A stretch of DNA of 64,000 bases from Shewanella hanedai (lineage in GTDB: Bacteria > Pseudomonadota > Gammaproteobacteria > Enterobacterales > Shewanellaceae): the NCBI RefSeq assembly GCF_007197645.1, contig NZ_VKGK01000002.1, positions 1 through 64,000 on the forward strand, written 5' to 3'. The stretch's first letter is position 1. Every line of letters starts with the position of its first letter. Under the pieces are notes generated by a model. The model did not search any database. It worked only from the letters and a program-made list of their open reading frames with translations, and was not told where the DNA came from. Below are positions 8,988 to 17,234 of this stretch, piece by piece. Both the position numbers and the translations under genes were made by a program.

Positions 8988-10310
8988 CTAGTGCACATGC
9001 TTAGCGGCATTTTTCATAATATCAGCCTTGAGCAAATAGCTATTTTCAGTGACATATTCACTATTAAGTTCAAGCCCTTCTAGCACTTCGGTATACACAC
9101 CATCACTCTCACCTAAGGTCAGCATACGCACCTCGAAGGTGTTGCCATGTTTGACAAATACAGCGGGCTTATCCATAAAGGTTTGCAGTGCATCGACACG
9201 TACAGCTAACGGTACCTGTTTACTTCGGGTTTCTATCGCAGCTTGTATGTGCATGCCAGGACGCCAGTGACCATGGTCATTATTAATCACAGCACGGACA
9301 CGGGCGATATGCCCCCCAGTCATCATTGGTGCAATATAGCTGATAGTGCTACTGGCAGATGCACTGCTGTGCTCACCACTTTCTGTATGTTGATCACTTC
9401 CTGACCCTTGATCACTCCCTGCACCTTGATCATTATGATCATCGCCAATCGTCACCTTTTGACCCAGTGATAACTTTTCGATGTTTTTAGGGAAAGCTGA
9501 CAGATCGATCCAGACCGATGACAAATCGCTGATACGCACTAACGCACGATTGTAGGTATTGTCACCCAAGCTCAGCAGCTGCTCAGTCACCTGACCACCA
9601 GCGGGGCTCTTGACCTCATAGCGTTGCAATGTACTTGAGTTTCGTACTGTCGCAATCACCTGACCTTTCAACACGCTATCACCAATGCTGACATGCAACT
9701 GCTCAATTACGCCGGCATAAGGTGCGGTAACATTAAACTGCTTAGCGGTTATTGGTGCTACGATGCCGAACAAAGTATCGGTAAACAGTAATTCCTGCTT
9801 GCCCGCTTGGTGTGTCTCAACTCCAAATAGTGCTAACAGCCTATCGTTAATCTCTGTACGTCCGGTGTAATTCTCATAGTGCCAATCATAAGATTCCCCT
9901 TTAAAGCCTGCATGCACCTCAACTTCAAAAGAGTGTGGCTCTGCAATACTCACAGTACTGACCAAATAATCATCTTCTGCTGTAAAGCTAACCTTATCTG
10001 TTTGACCACCAAGGCGATTGAGAAGAAGCTCAAGATCAACCGTTGTCGGATCCACCTTCTCCTCTTTGTAGTAAGCGTAGATACGCATCTCTGGCGGGAT
10101 ACCCGACTCAGCCATGGTAACTTCAATTTCAAACTCACCAGCATGAAGTAAACGGCCACCATGGGGGCCTTCGGGAACATGCTCCTCTTCCTCTTCATTC
10201 CCATGTCCGTGGTCGCCGCTGGCCCACGCAGAGTTGATAGGGAATAGCATTGACGTAAAAGCCATTACAGCCATAAAAATCGATAAAAATGCATTGGATT
10301 TGAGATTCAT
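8988..10310 (-). CDS. czcB: RND efflux periplasmic adaptor (CzcB type)
   Basis: 440 residues. A signal peptide ends near ASA/W30, followed by a His/Glu-rich segment (GDHGHGNEEEEEHVPEGPH, about 32-50) that could bind metal. The adaptor core has lipoyl-like halves (TAPYAGVIEQLHV near 195; KSPAGGQV near 234) and a beta-barrel. A low-complexity insert at 290-321 (GAGSDQGSGSDQ then His/Ser) comes from a short DNA repeat near 9385-9435. It bridges pump and outer-membrane channel. The start overlaps the channel gene stop as TAATG, so translation is probably coupled. Confidence 0.9.
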   Translation of the reverse strand: MNLKSNAFLSIFMAVMAFTSMLFPINSAWASGDHGHGNEEEEEHVPEGPHGGRLLHAGEFEIEVTMAESGIPPEMRIYAYYKEEKVDPTTVDLELLLNRLGGQTDKVSFTAEDDYLVSTVSIAEPHSFEVEVHAGFKGESYDWHYENYTGRTEINDRLLALFGVETHQAGKQELLFTDTLFGIVAPITAKQFNVTAPYAGVIEQLHVSIGDSVLKGQVIATVRNSSTLQRYEVKSPAGGQVTEQLLSLGDNTYNRALVRISDLSSVWIDLSAFPKNIEKLSLGQKVTIGDDHNDQGAGSDQGSGSDQHTESGEHSSASASSTISYIAPMMTGGHIARVRAVINNDHGHWRPGMHIQAAIETRSKQVPLAVRVDALQTFMDKPAVFVKHGNTFEVRMLTLGESDGVYTEVLEGLELNSEYVTENSYLLKADIMKNAAKHVH

Positions 10311-11704
10311 TATTTGTTCTCCTGCGCCGACATAGGCTCAGTGTTTAACCCTTTGTTTAGGTAACTTATTGAATGAGGGTATGAATAAGAGTTAACGCTT
10401 AACAGCGCCGCTGTCATCGGTTGACCTGTGATGCGTTCCAGTTCGAGCTTTTGCTGATAAACAGCCACCTTAGCGTCGATAAGTTCTCGTTCAACATTGA
10501 AAAGTTCAGATTGTGCATCCACCAGTTGTAACACCGTCACTTGCCCGGTCTGGTACGCACTTTGGGTCTCTGTTAGCAGACGTTGAGCCAGAGGTAAGAG
10601 CTCCTCACGCAACAAAGAAGCTTGTCGAGCATTGTTGACCATGACCTGATGAATTTCGAGTAACGTCAGTTTGAGCTGAGTTCGAGCCAGTTTTTGCTGC
10701 TCCATCGCCTTATCTTCATTCGCTTTCGCTGCAAGAATATTGCCCTGATTTGGATTGGAGAGTGGAATAGGCATTGAGAAGTTAACCATCAAGGCACCGT
10801 CATCGAAACCATCATAACCACGTACGCCAACACCCAAGGTGATATCATATTGAGCCTTAGATTCTTCCATACGGCGTTTGGCATACATCAAGCGCTCAAC
10901 ACTCAGTAACTGCAGATATTGAGGCGCGGTTTCAATGGCATTGAGCACACTAGCAGCGGTTGGAATATCGGTGAGTATATCCAGCTTCCCCTCAATACGA
11001 TCAAAATGAACCTCACCAGCCCAGCTAAGTGCTAACCTCTGCTTAGCGACTTGTGTGTCGCCTACAAGTTGTTGCTGAACAGCTTTAGCGCGCATCAATC
11101 TCAACTGCATCTTACTCACATCAGCCTGTGCAACTGCACCCGCTTTAGCCCGTGACGCAATGGTGTTTAGTGCCTTTCCTTCAATCTCAATACGCTGAAG
11201 ATTCCAATCCTGTAACGCTTGGAGACGCAACACTTGATAGTAATTTCGAGTTGCTTGCGCCAAAATATCCAGACGCAATATTTCATATTCCGTGAGTGTT
11301 TGACGTTCGCCAGCCTCCGCAAAATCAATCCGTCTTTGACGTTTATCTCCCAGCTCAATCAGTTGGCTTAGCCCTAAGCTGACCTCTGCATTGTCCAGCC
11401 CCTGCTTATCGCCTGTTCCCAATATGTTTTCAAGTTCAACCGATAACTCAGGGTTAGGCGTAATACCCGCCTGTAAAACCAAAGCTTCATTGACCCTTAA
11501 CTCATAGGGAAAGATTTGTAACTGCGGATTGGAAAGTAAGGTTTTTTCAAGCACCCAAGGCAGCGTAATAACACTGCTATTGGTTTTCGGCATTGTCTCT
11601 GCTTGTACAAACCCCATACTGACGACCAGCGACAGTCCACACAAAATCACTGTAACCAACCCGCGTTGGCAGGCCACAAGTGTGATCTCTAAATATCTCT
11701 TCAC
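10310..11704 (-). CDS. czcC: Outer-membrane efflux channel, TolC family (CzcC type)
   Basis: 464 residues, with a signal peptide (hydrophobic GLVTVILCGLSLVVSMGFVQA). Two outer-membrane-efflux repeats contain long amphipathic helices, for example LPWVLEKTLLSNPQLQIF and TQSAYQTGQVTVLQLVDAQ. It is first in the CBA operon and forms the exit duct for the pump. It is distinct from the general tolC at the right edge of the window. An intergenic gap of about 270 bp separates it from the CzcI-like gene. Confidence 0.9.
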   Translation of the reverse strand: MKRYLEITLVACQRGLVTVILCGLSLVVSMGFVQAETMPKTNSSVITLPWVLEKTLLSNPQLQIFPYELRVNEALVLQAGITPNPELSVELENILGTGDKQGLDNAEVSLGLSQLIELGDKRQRRIDFAEAGERQTLTEYEILRLDILAQATRNYYQVLRLQALQDWNLQRIEIEGKALNTIASRAKAGAVAQADVSKMQLRLMRAKAVQQQLVGDTQVAKQRLALSWAGEVHFDRIEGKLDILTDIPTAASVLNAIETAPQYLQLLSVERLMYAKRRMEESKAQYDITLGVGVRGYDGFDDGALMVNFSMPIPLSNPNQGNILAAKANEDKAMEQQKLARTQLKLTLLEIHQVMVNNARQASLLREELLPLAQRLLTETQSAYQTGQVTVLQLVDAQSELFNVERELIDAKVAVYQQKLELERITGQPMTAALLSVNSYSYPHSISYLNKGLNTEPMSAQENK

Positions 11705-11975
11705 GAGAGTAACTCCAGTTAATTAACCTGCGCGTTTATGAAGGTGAGAAAGCCCAAGGACAGCTCTACAAAAACCTGATAAATCAACGGTGCAGATCGA
11801 TTGATTTCGGGTCATTAGTTCCGGCTCAAAACATCAAAAAGATGTACAACGAATATCAGCAGTTCACTCGATAATGTTATCGGTGATTCATGCCGTTACG
11901 TCTGAGTTTGGCCCTAAGACTCAATCAAAAATTAAGACTAAATATTGTAATAAATACTAATCGGTATAACTGAAT

Positions 11976-12335
11976 TTATACGTGTGGCGGGGGAATAGGA
12001 GGAGCGTAGCTTCTATTTTGGTATTGAAGAACAAAGAGGTATGTATCTTGGCCTGAATTTCGTTTAGTCAAAAACCTTAACTCTTCAGGTGGATGACATG
12101 AGGTATGAAAGTCATCATCATGCCCATCTTGTTCAGACACCGTCCTTGCATGCGCACAAGAATCCCCTACTTGATGACAACAAGAATCTTGCTCTTCACT
12201 CTCTGACTGCATTTGAGCTTGTGGCGCCTCTTGTGAAGTGTGCTCATTAATATGAATATCCGATGCAACGCAGGTAGGGAAAAGTTGCGACACGAAAACC
12301 ACCAGTAAAAGAACCAGTGTCAACTTAGATTGCAT
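11976..12335 (-). CDS. Small Cys/His-rich exported protein, CzcI-like
   Basis: About 119 residues when started at ATG 12335, giving MQSKLTLVLLLVVFVSQLFP, a clear signal peptide. The mature part is acidic and rich in His and Cys (DSCCHQVGDSCAHA, DGHDDDFHTSCH) and ends APPIPPPHV. A secreted metal-ligand-rich protein with a proline-rich tail upstream of a CzcCBA operon resembles CzcI-type accessory proteins, which are regulatory or periplasmic metal-binding. No strong Shine-Dalgarno is seen. An in-frame TTG upstream would start inside the neighbouring MITE and is unlikely. Confidence 0.7.
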   Translation of the reverse strand: MQSKLTLVLLLVVFVSQLFPTCVASDIHINEHTSQEAPQAQMQSESEEQDSCCHQVGDSCAHARTVSEQDGHDDDFHTSCHPPEELRFLTKRNSGQDTYLFVLQYQNRSYAPPIPPPHV

Positions 12336-12415
12336 GATCTGTGTTGAAGCTTTAATGCTAAACAAGCTGTGTTTCCGATATCTAAAGAGTAATGACGTTA
12401 AACCAATGGTGTAAT

Positions 12416-12681
12416 ATACCAATCAGTATAAGAAGTTGATCTACTCAGAGTGTTTTTTGGCAAACTAATTCAAGGCGAATGGATGACATAATGGTTGTTC
12501 CCTTATGAGTTCATTCAACGCAGAAGTAGGCAGCCAAAAACACTCCTTACAGGCGAGTTTTAGCAGTTCTGATGCTGTGTTAACGAGCTTAACCGTAGAA
12601 TAACTATGCTCTTCACTCGCTGCCTTGCCTCAGGACCGCTAAACTCTCGCTGAGCGATCAAATCTTTATACTGATTGGTAT
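12416..12681. mobile_element. MITE-like element with 16-bp perfect terminal inverted repeats
   Basis: ATACCAATCAGTATAA at 12416-12431 is the exact reverse complement of the 16 bp at 12666-12681. The 266-bp interior has no transposase and only short chance ORFs. Size, perfect ends and lack of coding capacity fit a non-autonomous element. No clean target duplication is evident (TAAT and TAAA flanks). It sits immediately upstream of the CzcI-like gene and may carry or displace its promoter. The 12682-12816 remainder shows nothing else. Confidence 0.8.
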
Positions 12682-12816
12682 TAAACCAGAGTCTGATTTT
12701 CAGTTCTAGATAAATAACAGCAATATACAACCTGAGCAGCAAAAGAGATGGGATAAACGTGAGCAAGGTGGCAAAAGAGCACTCTCAAGAAAGACAAGTG
12801 CACTTTGAGGTCTCTT

Positions 12817-13605
12817 TTATTCGTTCATTAAAGGGACTGACTCACGAAAAGGTTTATTCTGTTCATAGATTTGCAAACGCTGCTCGAACTCATCAGAGCG
12901 ATCGACATGCTCACTCAACTTTAATGCATCGATGGCTTTATGTTGAGTCAAAATTGCCGAATTGAAGTCACCTGTTTCGGCATAAGCGGCTGCAAGGTTA
13001 TCTAAATTGGTGGGATCTTCTTTATCTCCCTCAACTAAGCTTCGTGCCAGTTTAAGCGCTTTTTCACCATTTCGGTATTTAGCTTCCGGACACGTTGCTA
13101 AGATCCACGCTACGTTCCCCAATGACACTACATCACCTACCGCACTAAATCGTTCGACCGCTTTGCCACAATTACGTTGAACGCCCTCGCCCCCAGCGGC
13201 ATAGATAAAGCCCAATCTGAACTCTGCCCATTTACTGCCTTGCTCACTTAGCGCCAGATACCAATGCTCTGCTACCGTCAAATCACGGGCGACGATATTC
13301 CCTTCAAAAGAGAGATCGGCGAGAGTTTGCTGAGCTTTGACATGTCCCTGCTCTGCGGCCAATGATACCCACTTGATCCCGAGCTGCTGATCTTGCTCAA
13401 CAAAACGTCCAGAAAGATACATTAAGCCCAATAGAAACTGTGCCTCTTGATCTCCATGTGTCGCTTTAAGTTCGATGTGAGCAAATTTACTGGCAGCCAC
13501 CTCTGTGGCGGGTTGGGGAATTGAAAAAGCATACGCTGCAGTGCTCATTACAGAGGTAATGACAAGTCCAGCACTAATGATTAACGAATGATATTTCACA
13601 CACAA
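12817..13605 (-). CDS. Sel1-repeat/TPR exported protein
   Basis: 262 residues, with a signal peptide (SLIISAGLVITSVMSTAAYAFS). Sel1-type helical repeats follow at about 40-150 (AQFLLGLMYLSGRFVEQDQ, GIKWVSLAAEQGHVKAQQTLADLSFEG, AEHWYLALSEQGSKWAEFRLGFIYAAG). TPR-like helices lie near 195-235 (NLDNLAAAYAETGDFNSAI). Such repeats mediate protein contacts; no enzyme motif is visible. It is a monocistronic unit between the efflux block and crp, and no partner can be named. Confidence 0.8.
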   Translation of the reverse strand: MCVKYHSLIISAGLVITSVMSTAAYAFSIPQPATEVAASKFAHIELKATHGDQEAQFLLGLMYLSGRFVEQDQQLGIKWVSLAAEQGHVKAQQTLADLSFEGNIVARDLTVAEHWYLALSEQGSKWAEFRLGFIYAAGGEGVQRNCGKAVERFSAVGDVVSLGNVAWILATCPEAKYRNGEKALKLARSLVEGDKEDPTNLDNLAAAYAETGDFNSAILTQHKAIDALKLSEHVDRSDEFEQRLQIYEQNKPFRESVPLMNE

Positions 13606-14003
13606 CTCCTACGAAATAAACAAACAGGAAAGAGGGGGAGCCCTGTAACGACAAAGCGAGAACCAGTATACAAAATATAAATATAAATAAAACCATTACA
13701 AAATAAGTCTTTTTTATAAATAAGATAAAATTCGACGATACGAACGAGGTAAAAGCACAAATGGCGACTCTGTTTATAAGACAACTAAAGAACAAACAAG
13801 TTCTTACCTAAATTCATGTAAGATGTGACTCGCTCAGCATTGTTACACCATTCACCGTATCTTTATGCTTTATTAGTTGACTTATATCACTAATGTATCA
13901 AAATATTCGCCAATTTATACCTAGCAACTTCCAGCATAAATAGCATATTAGTTACATTCATTTTGTCTAAATTTAGACCTCCCTCTAAGTTTTACGGACT
14001 TAA
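13606..14003. other. AT-rich intergenic region between the Sel1 gene and crp
   Basis: About 400 bp of A/T-rich sequence divides divergent genes. Small minus-strand ORFs here are hydrophobic low-complexity translations without ribosome sites. No convincing hairpin or complete TGTGA-N6-TCACA CRP site was found. It presumably holds the Sel1-gene promoter and upstream control of crp. Confidence 0.5.
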
Positions 14004-14033
14004 TTGACGTAAACTGCTTATTTAGCATATTCT
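14004..14033 (+). promoter_or_regulatory. Candidate sigma-70 promoter of crp
   Basis: TTGACG (14004-14009) and TATTCT (14028-14033) are 18 bp apart and end 33 bases before the crp ATG. A GAGGAAC ribosome site follows. This is a fair match to -35/-10 consensus, judged by eye only. Confidence 0.4.
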
Positions 14034-14066
14034 TGTATTTAATTTAAACAGTCGAGGAACATAGGC

Positions 14067-14702
14067 ATGGCTCTTATTGGTAAGCCTAAACCAGATCCTA
14101 CTTTGGAATGGTTTTTATCACACTGTCACATTCATAAGTATCCAGCCAAAAGTACTTTGATCCACGCTGGTGAAGAGTCAGATACTCTTTACTATATCGT
14201 CAAAGGCTCAGTCGCTGTTTTAATCAAAGATGAAGAAGGTAAAGAGATGATCCTCTCTTACCTAAACCAGGGCGACTTTATTGGCGAACTTGGTTTGTTT
14301 GAAGAGCAAGCTGAGCGTACTGCTTGGGTTCGCGCCAAACAGCCTTGTGAAATTGCAGAAATTTCTTACAAGAAATTTAAGCAGTTGATCCAGGTAAATC
14401 CTGAAATTTTGATGAAGCTTTCTTCTCAGATGGCTTACCGTCTGCACAGTACAAGTCAAAAAGTCGGTGATTTAGCCTTCCTTGACGTTGCTGGAAGAAT
14501 TGCCCAAACGCTATTACATTTGGCAAAACAGCCTGATGCGATGACTCATCCAGACGGCATGCAAATTAAGATCACTCGTCAAGAGATTGGTCAAATTGTG
14601 GGTTGTTCACGTGAAACTGTTGGTCGTATTCTGAAGATGCTTGAAGAGCAAAGTTTGATCCAAGCTCACGGTAAAACAATCGTAGTATACGGTACTCGCT
14701 AA
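14067..14702 (+). CDS. crp: cAMP receptor protein CRP
   Basis: 211 residues, collinear with E. coli CRP. The N-terminal cyclic-nucleotide domain contains [19 protein letters not shown], the cAMP pocket with Glu and Arg retained and Thr in place of the E. coli Ser after the Arg. The dimer helix follows, and the C-terminal helix-turn-helix has [18 protein letters not shown], identical to E. coli in the recognition helix. It is a global regulator; in Shewanella it is also known to control anaerobic respiration. Transcription ends at a strong terminator. The cAMP phosphodiesterase gene cpdA lies about 47 kb to the right. Confidence 0.98.
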   Translation: MALIGKPKPDPTLEWFLSHCHIHKYPAKSTLIHAGEESDTLYYIVKGSVAVLIKDEEGKEMILSYLNQGDFIGELGLFEEQAERTAWVRAKQPCEIAEISYKKFKQLIQVNPEILMKLSSQMAYRLHSTSQKVGDLAFLDVAGRIAQTLLHLAKQPDAMTHPDGMQIKITRQEIGQIVGCSRETVGRILKMLEEQSLIQAHGKTIVVYGTR

Positions 14703-14741
14703 GCTAACATTAAGTTAGATTTAAGATAGCTTCGCTAAAGT

Positions 14742-14770
14742 GGCCTGAGATAATCTCAGGCCATTTTTTT
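14742..14770 (+). terminator. Terminator after crp, abutting the next ribosome-binding site
   Basis: GGCCTGAGA and TCTCAGGCC form a perfect 9-bp stem (14742-14762) followed by ATTTTTTT (14763-14770). The GGAG ribosome site of the next gene starts at 14771, so no promoter can fit between hairpin and gene. The hairpin must lie in any leader transcript of the PepSY-RR-HK operon and could attenuate it. Confidence 0.92.
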
Positions 14771-14783
14771 GGAGAAAATGCTA

Positions 14784-15122
14784 ATGACAAGAGCTCAATT
14801 ATTTGGCTTATTAGCTCTTGCGACCTTACTGCCTATAACATCTCTTGCTACCACACTAATCGAGCTTGAACATAATCAAGCGAAAGAGTTAGTCAGTACG
14901 GGAAAAATCCTCTCTCTCGATGTCACCTTAACCAAGACTGAGTCTTTCTGTTTTGGGAAACTTATTGATGCCCATCTGTATCAAGACAAAGGAAAATGGC
15001 GTTATGATTTGCAAATTAAGGCACAACGTGGCCAAATCATAGATCTAAGCTTGGATGCCAGCACTGGACAACCTAATCCTAATAAATCATTGCCAAGTGA
15101 ATGCCGTGCTTTTGAAAAATAG
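14784..15122 (+). CDS. PepSY-domain exported protein
   Basis: About 112 residues from ATG 14784, which has GGAG nine bases upstream (an in-frame ATG at 14778 and TTG at 14769 are poorer). A signal peptide (QLFGLLALATLLPITSLAT) precedes one PepSY-like unit of about 85 residues ending IIDLSLDASTGQ. PepSY proteins are often small periplasmic partners of two-component sensors. The next genes are a response regulator and its kinase, 47 bases on, so a sensing or modulating role is inferred. Confidence 0.82.
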   Translation: MTRAQLFGLLALATLLPITSLATTLIELEHNQAKELVSTGKILSLDVTLTKTESFCFGKLIDAHLYQDKGKWRYDLQIKAQRGQIIDLSLDASTGQPNPNKSLPSECRAFEK

Positions 15123-15169
15123 TCCCTGGTAACACCAACTCCTTTGATACCTTTTATTGACAGGTTCCT

Positions 15170-15844
15170 ATGAAACTACTGCTCGTTGAAGATAATGAAT
15201 TACTGGTTGCAGAACTAGAGAAGCAATTGAAGCAGGCCGGGTACGTCACTGATGTAACCGATAAGGCCGCCGAAGCCGATTATCTGCTTAAAGAGACCAA
15301 TTATGATTGTGTGATATTGGATATTGGTCTGCCAGACGATAATGGTTTGGACCTGTTGAGCCGATGGCGTAACCAAGGCATCAATACCCCTGTTATTATG
15401 CTGACGGCAAGAAGCCAATGGCACGAAAAAGTCGAAGGCTTTAATGCCGGCGCAGATGATTACTTAGGTAAACCTTTCCATACTCAAGAGCTATTGGTCA
15501 GAATCAACGCCTTAATACAAAGAGCTCACGGTAAAGCCAACTCCCCCTCTAAAGAACTCAGCTTTGCTGGTGTGACGTTAGATGAAGATCAGCAGACTGT
15601 GGTGGTTAAAGAGGAGAGATTTGAACTTACCGCCATGGAATTTAGACTGCTAAAGATATTTATCATGTCGCCTAAAAAGCTTCTCTCTAAAGCTCAACTC
15701 ACAGATAAGCTATATCAGTTTGATGATGAAAAAGAGAGTAACGTAGTCGAGGTTTATGTCACTCACCTACGCAAAAAGCTCGGTAAAACCAGCATTGAGA
15801 CACGTCGTGGCCAAGGATATATCTTCCACGGCATCAGAGAATGA
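15170..15844 (+). CDS. OmpR/PhoP-family response regulator
   Basis: 224 residues. The receiver has the acidic pair ED near 7-8, phospho-acceptor Asp51 in CVILDIGLPDDNG, Thr in MLTARS and Lys in YLGKPFH. The C-terminal winged-helix domain (about 125-222) has ELTAMEFRLLKIF and VEVYVTHLRKKLG, which is typical of the OmpR/QseB group. The stop overlaps the kinase start as ATGA, so the two are translationally coupled. The regulon is unknown; the PepSY neighbour suggests an envelope signal. Confidence 0.93.
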   Translation: MKLLLVEDNELLVAELEKQLKQAGYVTDVTDKAAEADYLLKETNYDCVILDIGLPDDNGLDLLSRWRNQGINTPVIMLTARSQWHEKVEGFNAGADDYLGKPFHTQELLVRINALIQRAHGKANSPSKELSFAGVTLDEDQQTVVVKEERFELTAMEFRLLKIFIMSPKKLLSKAQLTDKLYQFDDEKESNVVEVYVTHLRKKLGKTSIETRRGQGYIFHGIRE

Positions 15845-17175
15845 TATCAATCAAGACTAAACTCAGCCTTTGGTTAACGGGTTTAGTCATCTTATCTACC
15901 GCAGTTGGCATCATTTTTTTCGAAACCATGCTGCGTCAGGCCTTTCATGATTCCATTATCGCCCGCTTACAGGAAGATATTGAGCAAGTCATGCTGGCGA
16001 CACATCTTGATGGCGAGCAGTTAGAAATAGATCAGAGCCAACTTTCTGGATTTTATAAACCTGTATTTTCAGGACGATACTATCAACTTGATCTTGCCGA
16101 TCTTGAGATCCGATCTCGCTCTTTATGGGATCAAAAACTCGATATCGAAAAACTTGCGCTTGGGGAAACCCGTGTGTGGCAAGCCAAAGGGCCTCTGAAT
16201 CACGATATACAGCTTCTCTCCATCGGTCTGAGATCCGACTCAATGGATGTTGGAGCCACTTTAACCGTAGCTCAAGACTTAAGTATCGGACGTAAGGTTT
16301 TTACCCAAATTTACGGCACTAAATTTGGCGTCAACTTGGGTATGTTATTGGCGATGATTGCCGGTATTTTCTTAGTGTTAAGGCAATCTTTTAAGCCTAT
16401 CAACCAGATACAAGATGCACTCTCTAGACTCCGAGAAGGAGACATCACCTCCCTAGAGGTCAACGACCTTCCTTCAGAGCTACGCCCCCTCGCGTCCACT
16501 TACAATGACCTATTAACTTACTCAAGTAAGCAAATGGAGCGCAGTCGTAACAATATCGGTAACCTCAGCCATGGGCTAAAAACCCCACTGGCCGTTATGC
16601 AGCAACAAGTGGAAGTATTAGGATTAAAAGATCCTGACTCTGCGATCGCATTACAAAACCAACTAGACCTTATTCATAAGATGATAGAAAGAAAGTTAGC
16701 CACCGCGCGGATCACTGGTGATATGTTGCCTGCGGCCCAGATGCAACTTCCTAAAGATATTCAAGACTTGGCTAAAACCTTAAACAAGGTTCATTTCAAT
16801 AAGCAGATCACCTGCAAGTTCAACATTCCCGAAACCATTACCCGACTTCCGATACATCGTGAAGATGGAATGGAACTTATCGGAAACTTACTCGACAACG
16901 CGCATAAATGGGCAAAAGAGTACGTGGAAGTGACTGTCTGCACTGACGATAATTGTAATAAGGGAATTAGTCTAACCATTGAAGATGATGGACCCGGCGT
17001 TGCAGATAATGAGTTAAGTCTGCTCACTAATCGAGGTAAGCGCTTGGATGAAGATACCATGGGTCATGGCCTTGGACTCTCGATTGTTAAAGATATTGCC
17101 GAACAGTACGAGATAAAACTCACCTTTACCAAAAGCATGAAACAGGGAGGCTTGAGGGTAAAGTTGGAGTTCTAA
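15841..17175 (+). CDS. Membrane sensor histidine kinase
   Basis: 444 residues. Transmembrane helices lie near 8-28 and 160-182, flanking a periplasmic sensor of about 130 residues. HAMP-like linker (FKPINQIQDALSRLREGD) follows, then the H-box GNLSHGLKTPLAVM with His244. The ATPase domain has an N box (ELIGNLLDNAHKWA), G1 (EDDGPGV) and G2 (GHGLGLSIV). It phosphorylates the regulator encoded just upstream. The SHGLKTPL form is shared with PhoQ-like kinases. Its ligand is not evident from the sequence. Confidence 0.93.
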   Translation: MISIKTKLSLWLTGLVILSTAVGIIFFETMLRQAFHDSIIARLQEDIEQVMLATHLDGEQLEIDQSQLSGFYKPVFSGRYYQLDLADLEIRSRSLWDQKLDIEKLALGETRVWQAKGPLNHDIQLLSIGLRSDSMDVGATLTVAQDLSIGRKVFTQIYGTKFGVNLGMLLAMIAGIFLVLRQSFKPINQIQDALSRLREGDITSLEVNDLPSELRPLASTYNDLLTYSSKQMERSRNNIGNLSHGLKTPLAVMQQQVEVLGLKDPDSAIALQNQLDLIHKMIERKLATARITGDMLPAAQMQLPKDIQDLAKTLNKVHFNKQITCKFNIPETITRLPIHREDGMELIGNLLDNAHKWAKEYVEVTVCTDDNCNKGISLTIEDDGPGVADNELSLLTNRGKRLDEDTMGHGLGLSIVKDIAEQYEIKLTFTKSMKQGGLRVKLEF

Positions 17176-17178
17176 TGC

Positions 17179-17202
17179 AAAAAGCCGTCACTCTGGACGG
17201 CC
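17179..17202 (-). terminator. Terminator of the DUF1338 gene
   Basis: On the minus strand GCCGTC and GACGGC form a 6-bp stem with loop CAGAGT, followed by TTTTTG. It lies between the convergent kinase and DUF1338 genes. The plus-strand side lacks a T run, so it probably serves the minus strand. Confidence 0.7.
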
Positions 17203-17234
17203 TCTTATACCAATGTTTAGTTTACATCGAGTGC

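Noticed and set aside
12560..12766. Minus-strand 68-residue ORF
   Set aside because: It starts outside and runs into the MITE; its reading frame is set by the repeat and it has no ribosome site.
13574..13795. Small hydrophobic minus-strand ORFs upstream of the Sel1 gene
   Set aside because: Low-complexity Phe/Ile-rich translations of AT-rich DNA in two competing frames, without ribosome sites.
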